Source of the DNA: Notospermus geniculatus
Taxonomy: Eukaryota; Nemertea; Pilidiophora; Heteronemertea; Lineidae
Reading direction: 5' to 3'
Assembly: GCA_002633025.1 (NCBI GenBank)
Contig: NMRB01001815.1
Span: 64,934 to 128,933, forward strand
Length of the DNA: 64,000 bases
In this document: in pieces, positions 1 through 10,852 of the stretch
Layout of the letters: each line of letters opens with the position of its first letter
Position numbering within the stretch: the stretch's first letter is position 1
The notes under the pieces: model-generated
What the model was told of the DNA's origin: nothing
The model's input: the letters and a program-made list of their open reading frames with translations, nothing else
The model's database searches: none
Program-made: the position numbers and the translations under genes

Positions 1-769
1 GAACAAACTCACGTTTTAAAAGCCTCAACCCAAAATGTAAATGAATAGCTACCCAATTGGTTGTGTGTAATGGAACCCATACAATGGGTACATACTAAAT
101 CAGCAAAATCAACATGGGGAAGTCTGGTGTACCAGACTATTTCCACCATCACAAAGATCACAATCCAGCATTCGAGAACCTACATGTGATTCACAAAGTC
201 TTCAGAGCCTCCACTGGACTTCCTGAATTGACTGCTGTTTCATTCTTTCCATGTGGGAGAAACAAACAGAGACAAACAGGCTGTTTTAAACAGCCTGTCC
301 AAGGTGAAAAAATTAGATATCTAAGTTGTATACCAACTTGCATGTACAATTCATCGTGATATTTTCATTATTTTCACATCCTGTGCCTTCATTCTTTGAT
401 TGTGTCACCAATACATTTTGACAATCAAGACACTACACTTTCACACTAATATATTTCATTGTTCAGTATTGTCAACTTATGCACAAACTGGTAAACAAAT
501 GTAACATATCACATATTATGACATTCTATTTTTCATGCCAATTGCAGGATGTACCACAGACCTCTGTACAGTCAGTTGGAGTTGGCCACTCGTCTACAAA
601 AGAATTAAAAACCTCTTTCAGAACGACACACAAATGTGTGAAACCCATCATTCATGCCCAGATATTTCCTAAAAATCCTGAGTAAGCTTGGCGAAACAGA
701 ACCATAGCATCACTATGAATAAACACGATGCCTCACTCTTCAATACACACCAGACCACGGTCACACATC
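1..769. other. Sequence downstream of FAF1, no gene seen
   Basis: This covers the FAF1 3' side. No coding exon or clear minus-strand polyadenylation signal was recognised, so the end of the transcript is not placed. Confidence 0.4.
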
Positions 770-3700
770 TTAACGTTCCTCCAATATGAGAGTCTCTTGA
801 GGGAACAGCTTGAGATTTTCCAGTGTGTCATCTTGATCCAGATTAGACAACTGAAAAGAGACAGTAAGCTGCTGCAGTCAACGGCAAGGATAACTCTTCC
901 CATGATCAGAATATCAAAGGTCTAACCTCTAGGTATACTTACGTCTCTCTTTGGGTAGGTTGTCAACACCTTGTAGTCCTCTAAATGATAACCTTTGGAT
1001 ATAATATAATTAAGAACTATCCGCAGGGGATTGGCAGCTAAGAATCGTCGTTGCAACATCACTCCCTCAGGAGCACGAATTCGGATTGTACTGAACGGGA
1101 TTTTAGAGTTTGGCGGTGGCTCTGGTGGTAATGTGTCTTTTATTGACAACCGTCGTTCCTGAAAGAATGGAAGACAAATCAAGTCAAGTCCATACAATGT
1201 CTGTAGAGCATGTGATATCTTCGACCTCGTAAACTTTCCTGAAGAACGAATCAGATTAAAATCCTGCAGCAAGTTGCACCAATATGAATTTTTTTACACA
1301 ACCTTTACCAAGGATGGGGGGGGGGGGGAGAAATGAGAGGAATACCTCCTTCATTCTTTCTTCTTTTTTTCGTTCTTGTAGCTCCTCCTCTTTCTTAGCT
1401 TGATCTGCTCTTTCTTTCTTCAGTCGTTCTTCCTCTTCTAACTTCTTCGCCTCTGCCTTCGCTCGATCGGCAGCCAATGACTGCTGGTAGGCCACGTCCT
1501 GCTCGTGTTTCACCATTTCTCGTGCCTCTCTTTCCTCCTGCGTTATGATTTGAAGAGGTTAAATTAATGGCATGAGAACTTGATAAAACGCCTCTCCTCA
1601 ACAAAGAAAATGAGATATGAGAAATTACAGTTCTTGAAAATGCCAATGCTCACAAGACTCAAGAGTGTCCTCAACCTGTCGAACTTACCTCTTCTACGAT
1701 TTCAGCCTTCTGCTGCTCTTGGAAAACATCAACAGCATTTATGAGACTAGTCATCAACTCATCTAAATTTACTGAACCTGGAAGAAAGCAAAGCATTAGA
1801 AGCTCTCCGAGGTCGAGTAGAGCAGGGCAGAGGTACTGATGTTGGCGGCAAAGAGGAGCGAGTAGGCCAGGGATTTAGATGTGTAAAGCCCGGTTCACAC
1901 TGCAGGTGCGGTGCGACGCGGCACGATCTGAACAAAGGATTACAGCCTTCTTTCTGCATCGCAAGTGTGAACAGCTATAGGCTTAACAGTGGAAACAATC
2001 AGGCACGAATCGCACCGCGCCTGCAGTGTGAACTAGGCTTTACAGAGTTTCAATAGGTACCTGGTACAAGTTTGTAGTTGTGTTATTTAACAAAATCTAG
2101 TCCATTACATTCCTATAGATCGTTTTCACGACGTAACTCCGACAGTGTCCGCCATGATGACGTTGCACGTTTTGCCCACCAGAAAACGATCTATAAAGAC
2201 TGCATATATTCAACAAGTATCGCACCTTGAATGACGGTGAACACCTCATTTGTAGACCTTGATCTTGTAATGATCAACATTAAAGGCATCTGAGCAGCTT
2301 TGAAATTCTTGACAGTGCTGGCAGCCACACTACCGAAGTGACGAGAACATGTATCTAGTAATCTGAAAGATCAATAGCATTTAAAGTGTTAGGGCCTGGG
2401 ACTGTATGGTACTTGCAACTAGAAATGAATATCCCCAATGGCATTCTTCAGAATGATTTCCTCAGATTTGCAGTTCAATTAGAGGAAGTGGAAGTTAGTA
2501 CTTCCTCACTCTTTCTATTTTCAGTTCAGTTAAATGCCGCTCCTCAGAATAATGAATATCAAGTACTTGCCTAGTTTTATTCTTTTCCAGTGAAACGTCC
2601 CAGGCCCATGTGACGAAATTTGCACTTAGATAACTAACTAATTGCTCTGAACACAGTATTTGAGAACAGAAGATATTTACAAATACACTGCTGTCGTGGT
2701 GCAAATATACAGCTAATGGTTTCCTCTGAAATGAAATGTACAAGATGATTGTAAAGATCTTGATTGTGAAAGGAATTTGATCAGCGAGGACCTATCTCTC
2801 ATTGAAATACAAGAAGTTCAAAGTAAAACGTAGTGTGTTGTTTTGATCAAGAGATAAAGATGTGCCTTACATGTCTAGCTTTGACTAAAAGTGCCTCTTT
2901 GAGTGCATCGTCTAACGAACCAATAAAAAACACAGGATGGGACTCCCCATATCTGAAAAGAGTGGAATATCAGTGTGAAATAGTGATTGGCAACAAGTAT
3001 TTTGAACATGCTCAGTCATCAATCGTATTACCAGACACAGAAGCACTGACCTCTCTTCGAATTGTGTCGTAAATTGTCCTAATGCATCAGCGTCATCCGT
3101 GAATTCTTCCGGTACTGAAAAAATGAATAAGTTGATAATACAATGTCAATGAATGAAAAGGCTCCAAAAGGACTAAAGAATAATGAGATGATCACCCAGA
3201 ATTTGTGAAAAGACTGGACAGCTCAGAAGAGATAGACATCTTCTGTAATCCAGGTGCATGTTTCTAAATATCAATCCATTTCATTCAGCAATCATTGATA
3301 TGCCATGGCCGTTAACACACAGGACACTATATTTTGCAAGTGAACATACTTAAAGGCTCTATTTTCTTTGAAACTATCTCGTGATCATCAGGGAAGTCAA
3401 GGTCATCGTGGAAGGAATCAGCAGCATCTTCAAATTCATCATCAGTGTCATCATCTTGTATTTCAACATCCTGCAAAGAATAAATACATGTATGTAGGTA
3501 CGTTTAAATTTAAATTTACATCTCACCTCCCCGTAAGCCTACTTCAGAACTAGTATTGGCCTGAATGATGCAGAGAAGCCACTGCTTCCTCTCCTGCCTG
3601 ATTATGGTTCGACTTCTTGCACTACCCACACCCTGGGGGAATGTCTTTGATAGTACCCGTAAAGATATTCTCCAGAACATCTGGTTTTCTCCAGTATTAC

Positions 3701-6700
3701 TCAACCAACCAACGTTACTATTAACATACATTACAATTTACAAGTCAAAAGTCTTTTAGACATACCATTGCAGAGTATGAGACTGTTTTACTTGAGTGAG
3801 AAGATTTAGAACGGCTCACTTCAAGCTTATGACAGGGAAATCCAATGCCAATACCAGCTAATGTCATCTGAAAATTAGACATAGAATGAATGTCATGAAA
3901 ATTAACAATGATTTAAGATTGATACAAGGTCTACATGTGTTGGCCATGCTCTCAGAATTGATTACTACTACCATTAATGATGACCCACTTAGTATTATTC
4001 TATTCCCAAATGACCTAGATTTCATAGATAATTGCAAGAAAACCGACACTGTGAAGTGAAAGTAGAAGTTGTAGGCTTCTAATTATTTTGTGGCAATAAA
4101 CTGACAGCACAAAAACATCTACAAGTAAGGAGTATACACAGACACCACTTCTATCATAGTCTATGAGGTAACGGCAGACCTAATCCGCGACGCGGCGCTG
4201 ACTATCAACTCGGTCATAACTGCGTCATTGAAAGTGAGGCTAACGTTATTTTCCAATTAATTCTGAATAGCACACCATGTTTCTAGGCCAAATATAACTA
4301 AAACATTGCACTCAATCTCTGATTTTAATTTTCTATCATTAAGTACAGAAGTGCTAAAATATATCTTATGGCTTTTGAGCAAAAATCTCTGGGGGAACAT
4401 GATGAATTTAATCGATAAAGTTGACCATTTTAGCGTAAACGACAGGCGAATGGTCGACGTCATGGGTTGTGAATGACGCAGTTTTTGTAACGTCAGAATG
4501 ACGCATGACGGCTGATGACGTTCAACAATCGCAAAGGCATGCGCACCTGCGTTTTAACCGAGTTGATGATCAGCGCCTCCTTTTGTTTGCCGGTACCCCA
4601 TNATCATCTTGTATTTCAACATCCTGCAAAGAATAAATACATGTATGTAGGTACGTTTAAATTTAAAATTACATCTCACCTCCCCGTAAGCCTACTTCAG
4701 AACTAGTATTGGCCTGAATGATGCAGAGAAGCCACTGCTTCCTCTCCTGCCTGATTATGGTTCGACTTCTTGCACTACCCACACTCTGGGGGAATGTCTT
4801 TGATAGTACCCGTAAAGATATTCTCCAGAACATCTGGTTTTCTCCAGTATTACTCAACCAACCAACGTTACTATTAACATACATTACAATTTACAAGTCA
4901 AAAGCCTTTTAGACATACCATTGCAGAGTATGAGACTGTTTTACTTGAGTGAGAAGATTTAGAACGGCTCACTTCAAGCTTATGACAGGGAAATCCAATG
5001 CCAATACCAGCTAATGTCATCTGAAAATTAGACATAGAACGAATGTCATGAAAATTAACAATGATTTAAGATTGATACAAGGTCTACATGTGTTGGCCAT
5101 GCTCTGAGAATTGATTACTATTAACATTAATGATGACCCACTTAGTATTATTCTATTTCCAGATGACCTAGATTTCATAGATAATTGCAAGAAAACCGAC
5201 ACTGTGAAGTGAAAGTAGAAGTTGTAGGCTTCTAATTATTTTGTAGCAATAAACTGACAGCACAAAAACATCTACAAGTAAGGAGTATACAGAGACACCA
5301 CTTCTATCATAGTCTATTACATGACTATCCCACTTACTGTTTCATCTTTGGCAGATTCAGGCCATCCTTTCCATACTTGTTTACTCATAGGCACATCAAT
5401 TAAAGAATACACATCCCCTTTCACTTCTTGAACAGTTTTGCTCCCAGGGAAGTTGAGCTGGTAACTCCTACCGGTGTCTTTGTATACAATATTGAGCGTG
5501 AAAGTCTGAGATAACCTTTCCACAAGATTTGGGCTGCAACAAGAAGTGTTTAGACAACATTAGTGAGGTTAAATCACATCTAACTTTACAAGAATGGCAC
5601 AACTGATGTTGGTACATGTAGCCTACACGAATACTTACTCTTCTCCATTATTTGGCTGTAAAGGCTTACTTATTGAAGGAGTGCAGATGGCTGGTGTCAA
5701 CAGATATAGCGTCACATCTTTAGGGAGATGAAGGTCTCTTAATGGCATCTGAAAGAAGGTTGACCTTAATGATGTACATTGTACAGTAAGAAGATAGCAT
5801 GTCAAATGGTGAGTTTGAGAGTAACTGACTTCCATCCGGGTCTTATCAATCTTAAGTTTCTGCCTCCAGGAAGTGACTGATTTGCTAAAAATAGCAGAGT
5901 CAGTCCTTCACACTTTTCAACAATTTCGTTAGTTCTCGAACATGTGAGAACATCCACATACATGTATCAAATCTGATTTGTTTAACAAATAGTCAATGTT
6001 GAGCCTCGTTCAACTATCGGTAAGTTATAACTTAAAGGTCCATATTCTAGAAGCCTCCTTAACTCTAAGGTCCACTTTAATCTTTTGTATTCTGCCCTGC
6101 AAACAATAGCTAAAGGTAAACCTTAGAGTTGAGGAAGCTTCTAGAATACGGCCCAAACTGTTGCTACATACATGTATATGGAAAAAAGCCAAGAACTGAG
6201 CCAGCCTTTTCCAAATCATCTTAGTTCTCATGACATGACCACTTACACTGTCTTCTACTCTGTGTCGACTCCAACCTTTCAGCACCTGTTTATCACTGGG
6301 CACACCGACTTCATCTTCCAGGAGAGCTTTGATCCGCCCAACAGTTTCAGAATCAACTAGAACCAATGGTATCGCCTTATCTCTGTATTCAATTTTAAAG
6401 TTGATCAACCGTGACATAGGAGTATACCCTTTGAAAGCTGTTTCTAGTGGCCTAGAACCAGAGGGCTGTGGTTCAGGGATGATCGGCGGTGGTATCACTT
6501 CTGACAGGTCCATGATTGGAGGTGTCGGATTGATCTCTGGCAGTGTGAAGTCTATACCTTCCATTGGTTCCTCACTCACGGAGGGTGGTGCAACCACCTC
6601 TGGCTGGAGACTTTCCCCAAGGGAGCCGCCATCCAAATGTTGAACTGTGTTGTTGATGGCATCCTGCAAAGGATATCATTTTAGGGAATCCTCTGATAGA

Positions 6701-8001
6701 TTACCATTTATAGAAGAAAAGGAAAAAAACGCAAGGAAAGTGGGAAATCTGAATTCAACTGTGTGAAGTCCAGATGCAGAGTAGACAACACAACCCATAA
6801 TATACATGTAGTCAAAAGTCAATTAGGAGCTTGGCAAGTCAGCATAGATGTAGGCTAATCATTATGTTTTTCTCACCTGAACATCAGATTGAAAGTGATC
6901 AGAGTCAACAATACTTACCACTAAGTTCCAATCATATTTTTCAAGGATTTCAATGCATTCTCCAATATCTTCAAGTCCTGTGCAAGCCTGTAGGTAGGAA
7001 GAAATAACGTGGTCCATGAAATCTGGGGGGCAAGATGCACAACAACTCAAACGATGTTACGTCATGGAAATGAAAATAAACTGAAGCCCCATCATTCATT
7101 GGTCATACTTCTTCTCATGCTTCTTGCAATCAATTCTTGAAGTCATCTTTACTAGGGTATGTTTACTTTCTAATCCATTTACCGGTAGGCCACCTGGCCC
7201 TAGGCCTAGGCTTGGGCCCCCTTCCCTTGTCTACGCCTACTCGCCGCCGCCAGACAGACTCTGTACTGTGACAGAGGCCTGCGACACTCAGCACAGGAGA
7301 TGATCGATGACGATAATGGATAAGCCGATGCAAAATGATTCCAATGAATGTAGGCCTAGTAGTTGACCTGCATTGCGAACGAATTTAGATTAATCCCCAA
7401 TCATGCCAATCATCAGTGAGTGCAAAAAAAAGGTCTTCGTTCGACTGACTGACGGAATAGGAAGCCGCATGCCATCCCCATATATTTAGGCCTTGCCTTT
7501 GGCTGTGGCTAGCAGGGCCTAACGCCGTAGGCCTAACGGTAGGCTAATAAACGTCCCCCTCGGGCCTCGCTTCCAATATTAGGCCTAATGGATCGGGAAT
7601 TCTCAAGTTTAGCCCTGCATTGTACGCAGGCTAGAAGGCCTAGCCTACAGCCATGACTCAGTAGGTAGTGGGTGGGCCTATCATGCCTATGCACGCACTG
7701 CTTAAACATGCACGTATGACGTAGCCTACGTCAGCGCACTGCATTGTGCACTGCACGCAACAGCACTGCACTGGCAGAGCCATGCATCACTCTGACTCAG
7801 CACTGTCCATCGCGCTGTCAAAAGTTTTACATCGGTATCGCAGCAAAATCAGCTACATAATACTAAATCACGAGTAATTCGATTCAAAATGTCGTTTCCA
7901 ACGTGATCATCAAAATATCGACGAAGTACAGAGAAGGGTAAGGCAACAGAAGAGGGGTTTGTAACCTGAAAATTCGCGAGGATCTCGTCCCGTTCCGCCA
8001 T
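770..8001 (-). CDS. FAF1: FAS-associated factor 1, ubiquitin/p97 adaptor, 15 coding exons
   Basis: FAF1 binds ubiquitinated proteins and the p97/VCP ATPase and promotes their degradation. Coding exons read on the minus strand: 8001-7966, 6987-6919, 6663-6247, 5748-5639, 5533-5338, 5020-4919 (or its duplicate 3867-3766), 3470-3350, 3114-3051, 2952-2871, 2725-2571, 2362-2226, 1771-1689, 1537-1346, 1158-943, 850-770. Phases all close, giving 686 codons (human about 650). Domains in order: UBA (MAERDEILANFQ joined to ACTGLEDIGECIEILEKYDW), a Pro-rich linker, a first ubiquitin-like fold (INFKIEYRDKAIP, ending QVLKGW), a second (FTLNIVYKDTG, ending QVWKGWPESA), an acidic stretch, a UAS thioredoxin-like domain (YGESHPVFFIGSL, WAWDVSLEKN), a charged coiled coil, and a C-terminal UBX domain (RRFLAANPLRIV, ending LKLFPQETLILEER, then stop at 770-772). 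The 2725-2571 exon needs a GC donor. The UBX loop reads TYPKRD where human has TFPRRD. The family call is very secure; individual splice sites are by eye. Confidence 0.95.
1882..2044. mobile_element. Palindromic MITE in FAF1 intron
   Basis: The ends tgtaaagcccggttcacact and agtgtgaactaggctttaca are inverted repeats continuing inward through gcaggtgcggtgcga. There is no coding capacity. It lies in the FAF1 intron between exons 2362-2226 and 1771-1689. Confidence 0.75.
2113..2200. repeat. Short inverted repeat in FAF1 intron
   Basis: The arms ctatagatcgttttc and gaaaacgatctata enclose about 60 bases. This is probably a small foldback element close to the MITE at 1882-2044. Confidence 0.55.
4165..4601. 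mobile_element. Palindromic-ended insertion at a contig end (MITE-like)
   Basis: This sequence sits in the first copy of the duplicated FAF1 block but is absent after 5317 in the second copy. Its ends are imperfect inverted repeats: ggcgctgactatcaactcgg near 4195 and the complement of accgagttgatgatcagcgc near 4558-4577. The interior is A/T-rich with several gacgtca and gacgcat words. It ends at the gap at 4602. I read it as a heterozygous MITE-like insertion; no transposase is present. Confidence 0.6.
4603..5317 (-). other. Second copy of FAF1 intron/exon block (likely other haplotype)
   Basis: This block repeats 3450-4164 at an offset of 1153 bases with only scattered substitutions. It holds a full copy of the 34-codon FAF1 exon (4919-5020, matching 3766-3867) and 21 bases of the next exon (4603-4623) before the single-N gap at 4602. 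Only one copy belongs in a FAF1 transcript. Because the exon is 102 bases and phase 0, a gene predictor could include both copies without a frameshift. The position beside a gap points to an allelic contig rather than a true duplication. Confidence 0.85.
6035..6157. mobile_element. Palindromic MITE in FAF1 intron
   Basis: The arms ggtccatattctagaagc and gcttctagaatacggcc, extended by cctccttaactctaaggt and its complement, form an imperfect palindrome about 120 bases long between exons 6663-6247 and 5748-5639. Confidence 0.65.
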
Positions 8002-8034
8002 TGTTGTTTGGCCGTAATCTCGCTTCTCTTTTCC

Positions 8035-8044
8035 TCTCGCGAGA
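8035..8044. promoter_or_regulatory. TCTCGCGAGA palindrome upstream of FAF1 start
   Basis: A perfect ten-base palindrome lies about 34 bases upstream of the FAF1 start codon in the first copy; the second copy has it at 10485-10494. This motif is a known CpG-island promoter element of animal housekeeping genes. The start codon itself sits in caacaATGGCGG, a YY1-like AAnATGGCG context. Function here is inferred from motif identity and position. Confidence 0.6.
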
Positions 8045-8071
8045 AGTGCAAGTAAGTTAGACTGGTCCGCT

Positions 8072-8573
8072 CACACTCCTTCGCAGAGGTCAGTGCTCCA
8101 CTACGTTACGCTATACTGACTCTGCCAACATACGGCCGAACTATTTCCATATCCTGCGCGGCGCCCACGATTGGGCTGCCAGCACTGGAAACTCCAGTGA
8201 AAACGCTGAATTACAAGTGTTTTGGATGCCTCTCAACAATCCTTATTTTCTTTGGCCAGAAAGTTCAAACATTCAAGCTGTTTTGGTCTTAAAATCAACT
8301 GTTCATCGTATCTTTTCACACATCTCTCCAAAATCGGATCCACGCTGTCAAAACAGTAGCACGTGTCAATGTTTACAAACACGGAGATCATGTGCCGAGT
8401 ATCTGGCCTCTGATTGGTCGAGCGCCGAGACGGCTCACGGCATTTGCTCGAAACTGCGCAAAGTAGTGCGCAAAATTCCTAACATCAAATTAATGTTTTC
8501 CTCCATATTATCCCAGTTTGTGGCTATAGAATGAAATAATAACGATTATCAAAGTCATTGGATGCGTTTGACG
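8072..8573. other. Haplotype-specific sequence upstream of FAF1 first copy
   Basis: Homology between the two FAF1 5' copies ends at 8071 (counterpart 10522). These 500 bases have no counterpart in the second copy and end at the gap at 8574. No gene is seen. The stretch is GC-rich at first and then A/T-rich, and may be an insertion in the upstream region of one haplotype. Confidence 0.4.
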
Positions 8574-9270
8574 NCCAAATGTTGAACTGTGTTGTTGATG
8601 GCATCCTGCAAAGGATATCATTTTAGGGAATCCTCTGATAGATTACCATTTATAGAAGAAAAGGAAAAAACGCAAGGAAAGTGGGAAATCTGAATTCAAC
8701 TGTGTGAAGTCCAGATGCAGAGAAGACAACACAACCCATATGTAGTCAAAAGTCAATTAGGAGCTTGGCAAGTCAGCATAATCATTGTGTTTTTTCTCAC
8801 CTGAACATCAGATTGAAAGTGATCAGAGTCAACAATACTTACCACTAAGTTCCAATCATATTTTTCAAGGATTTCAATGCATTCCCCAATATCTTCAAGT
8901 CCTGTGCAAGCCTGTAGGTAGGAAGAAATAACGTGGTCCATGAAATCTGGGGGCAAGATGCACAACAACTCAAACGATGTTACGTCATGGAAATGATAAA
9001 TAAACTGAAGCCCCATCATTCATTGATGGTCATACATGTACTTCTTCTCATGCTTCTTGCCATCATTTCTTGAAGTCATCTTTACTGGGGTTTACTTTCT
9101 AATCCATTTACCGGTAGGCGAGGCCCCCTAGGCCTAGGCTTGGGCCCCCTTGTCTACATGTAGGCCTACTCGCCGCCGCCAGACAGACTCTGTGACAGAG
9201 GCTGCCTGCGACACAGGACAGGAGATGATCGATGACGATAATGGATAAGCCTATGCAAAATGATTCCAAT

Positions 9271-9477
9271 TAGTGTTTCTTCTAGATCAAAATAGAAGGG
9301 CGCAGCACCCTGCCCGTCAAAATGTGCTCCCTGCCTTTTTTTCAGAACAGCTAATGCATTTTCTATTACAGAAGGGTGCTAACCCTGCCCTTTTTTTTTC
9401 TCAGTTCACCCTGCCCTTTTCTTGCTTATTTCAAAAAACCCTGCCCTTTCAAATTTCTGGAAGAAACACTAGGGCCT
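9271..9477. mobile_element. hAT-like MITE with 8-base target duplication (copy 2 only)
   Basis: The element starts tagtgtttcttctaga and ends tctggaagaaacactagggcct, so the termini are inverted repeats. It is flanked by the 8-base direct repeat attccaat (9263-9270 and 9478-9485), present once at the empty site near 7339-7347 in the first copy. An 8-base duplication is typical of hAT transposons. The interior has several ccctgcccttt motifs and no coding capacity. Confidence 0.75.
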
Positions 9478-9617
9478 ATTCCAATGAATGTTGGCTTGCC
9501 CTAGACTAGTAATAGTAGTAGACTGCATTGCGAACGAATTTAGATTAGTCCCCAATCATCAGTGAGTGCCGAAAAAAAGGTCTTCGACTGACTGACGGAA
9601 TAGGAAGCCGCATCGCA

Positions 9618-9665
9618 TCGACCATGGAGGTATAAAATCTTATTTTATACCTCCATGCATCGACG
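9618..9665. repeat. Small perfect hairpin insertion (copy 2 only)
   Basis: The arms catggaggtataaaat and attttatacctccatg form a near-perfect palindrome. The first copy lacks it (near 7468). A related pair of arms (catggaggtatt and ggtacctccatg-like) occurs at 51563-51605, so it is probably a dispersed miniature foldback. Confidence 0.6.
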
Positions 9666-10054
9666 CATGCCATCCCCGGCTCTGCTCTGTACTGTAGGGC
9701 AACGTCGTAACAGTACCGGTAGCCTAAACGTCGCACGTCGCTTCCACTTCGAATCGGGAATTCTCAAGTTTAGCCCTGCATAGACCCCTTGCGCTTATCA
9801 GCCCAGGGTGTCAACATCAGCCTCGCCCTAGGGGGCCTAATGCATTTGTACAGTTGGCTCCTGTGCTTACCGTCGGCACAATGCACTAGGCCCAAGGTTT
9901 GTTTACACCTTCTGGCTGTAATGGCCGACTTGCGCAAGTGGTCTATTGTACGCAGGCTAGAAGGCCTAGCCTACAGCCATGACTCAGTAGGTAGTGGGTG
10001 GGCCTATCATGCCTATGCACGCACTGCTTGAACATGCACGTAGGCCTACGTCAG

Positions 10055-10179
10055 CGCACTTTGTTTTTATACATTTGTTTGTCGGTGGAAAAGCTCAATG
10101 CTTATGTTCCTTGTATCATGTATACCGACGTTAAATAAAGCTTCTTAGTCTTAGTCTTAGTCTTAGTCTTAGTCTTAGC
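10055..10179 (+). mobile_element. Retroposon 3' tail ending in cttagt hexamer array (copy 2 only)
   Basis: A roughly 125-base insert, absent from the first copy (near 7742), ends with an aataaa-containing stretch and then about six copies of the hexamer cttagt (10144-10178). Flanking cact-type sequence may be a target duplication but lies in repetitive cactgc sequence. A short 3' fragment with a simple-repeat tail is typical of a 5'-truncated non-LTR element or a SINE. Confidence 0.55.
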
Positions 10180-10484
10180 ACTGCACTGCACACGCAGCAG
10201 CACTACTGGCACTGCACTGCCAGTGTGGAGTGCATGCAGTGCCAACCATGACTCTCCATCCGCGCTGTCAAAAGTTTTACATCGGTGTCGCAGCAAAATC
10301 AGCTACATAATACTAAATCACGAGTAATTCGATTCAAAATGTCGTTTCCAACGCGATCATCAAAATATCGACGAAGTACAGAGAAGGGTAAAGCAACAGA
10401 AGAGGGGTTTGTAACCTGAAAATTCGCGAGGATCTCGTCCCGTTCCGCCATTGTTGTTTGGCCGTAATCTCGCTTCTCTTTTCC

Positions 10485-10494
10485 TCTCGCGAGA
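10485..10494. promoter_or_regulatory. TCTCGCGAGA palindrome in FAF1-COX5B divergent promoter
   Basis: This is the second-copy counterpart of the motif at 8035-8044, inside the roughly 400-base interval between the FAF1 start (10451, minus) and the COX5B start (10853, plus). It lies much nearer FAF1 than COX5B. The COX5B start codon also sits in an AAAATGGCG context like FAF1's, which supports a shared housekeeping-type divergent promoter. Confidence 0.55.
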
Positions 10495-10522
10495 AGTGCA
10501 AGTCAGTTAGACTGGTCCGCTG

Positions 10523-10852
10523 CCCAAGGCACGCACTACGACAAAGGATCAGTCTACAAGTGAGTCAGGTAGGTGCCGTCTAGACTGGTTCCCGTCTTGG
10601 CTGCTGCAGTCTAACTCGGAGTCTACACCACCGCACCTTTGACACGGCTGGATAGAATGATATGATCATCTGTCTGCGTGCTCGCTCGACGCGGCGGAGC
10701 CGCCCCGCTACTGAGGACAGGCGTTGTGTATGCGGCATCTGATTGGTTCACTCCAATTCAAATATTTACTCGGGGACGCTCGAGTTGGTAAACGAACACC
10801 CTATGGCTGCCTACGCACCAGCTACCAGTTCCCTCAAGTTTCGCGATTCAAA
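10523..10852. promoter_or_regulatory. FAF1-COX5B divergent intergenic region
   Basis: This short GC-rich spacer separates two oppositely transcribed genes. No TATA box is evident near either start, as expected of a housekeeping CpG-type promoter. It holds CpG-rich words such as gctcgctcgacgcggcggagccgc near 10680-10705, given here only as a location. Promoter function is inferred from the head-to-head layout. Confidence 0.5.

Larger units (their letters stand above)
8575..10522 (-). other. Second copy of FAF1 5' region (UBA exon, first exon)
   Basis: This block repeats 6633-8071 after the single-N gap at 8574. It carries the 5' edge of the third FAF1 exon (8575-8605), the UBA exon (8843-8911) and the first coding exon (10416-10451, start codon at 10449-10451), all encoding the same peptides as the first copy. 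Relative to the first copy it has at least three insertions (9271-9477, a hairpin near 9620-9660, and about 10055-10179). This copy is contiguous with the COX5B promoter, so it carries the intact FAF1-COX5B arrangement. Confidence 0.85.

Noticed and set aside
6172-6643. Plus-strand open frames opposite the FAF1 Pro-rich exon
   Set aside because: They are antisense to a well-supported FAF1 exon and match no family.
9789-10031. 80-codon plus-strand open frame
   Set aside because: It lies in FAF1 intron 1 (second copy), has no splice or family support, and is broken in the first copy.
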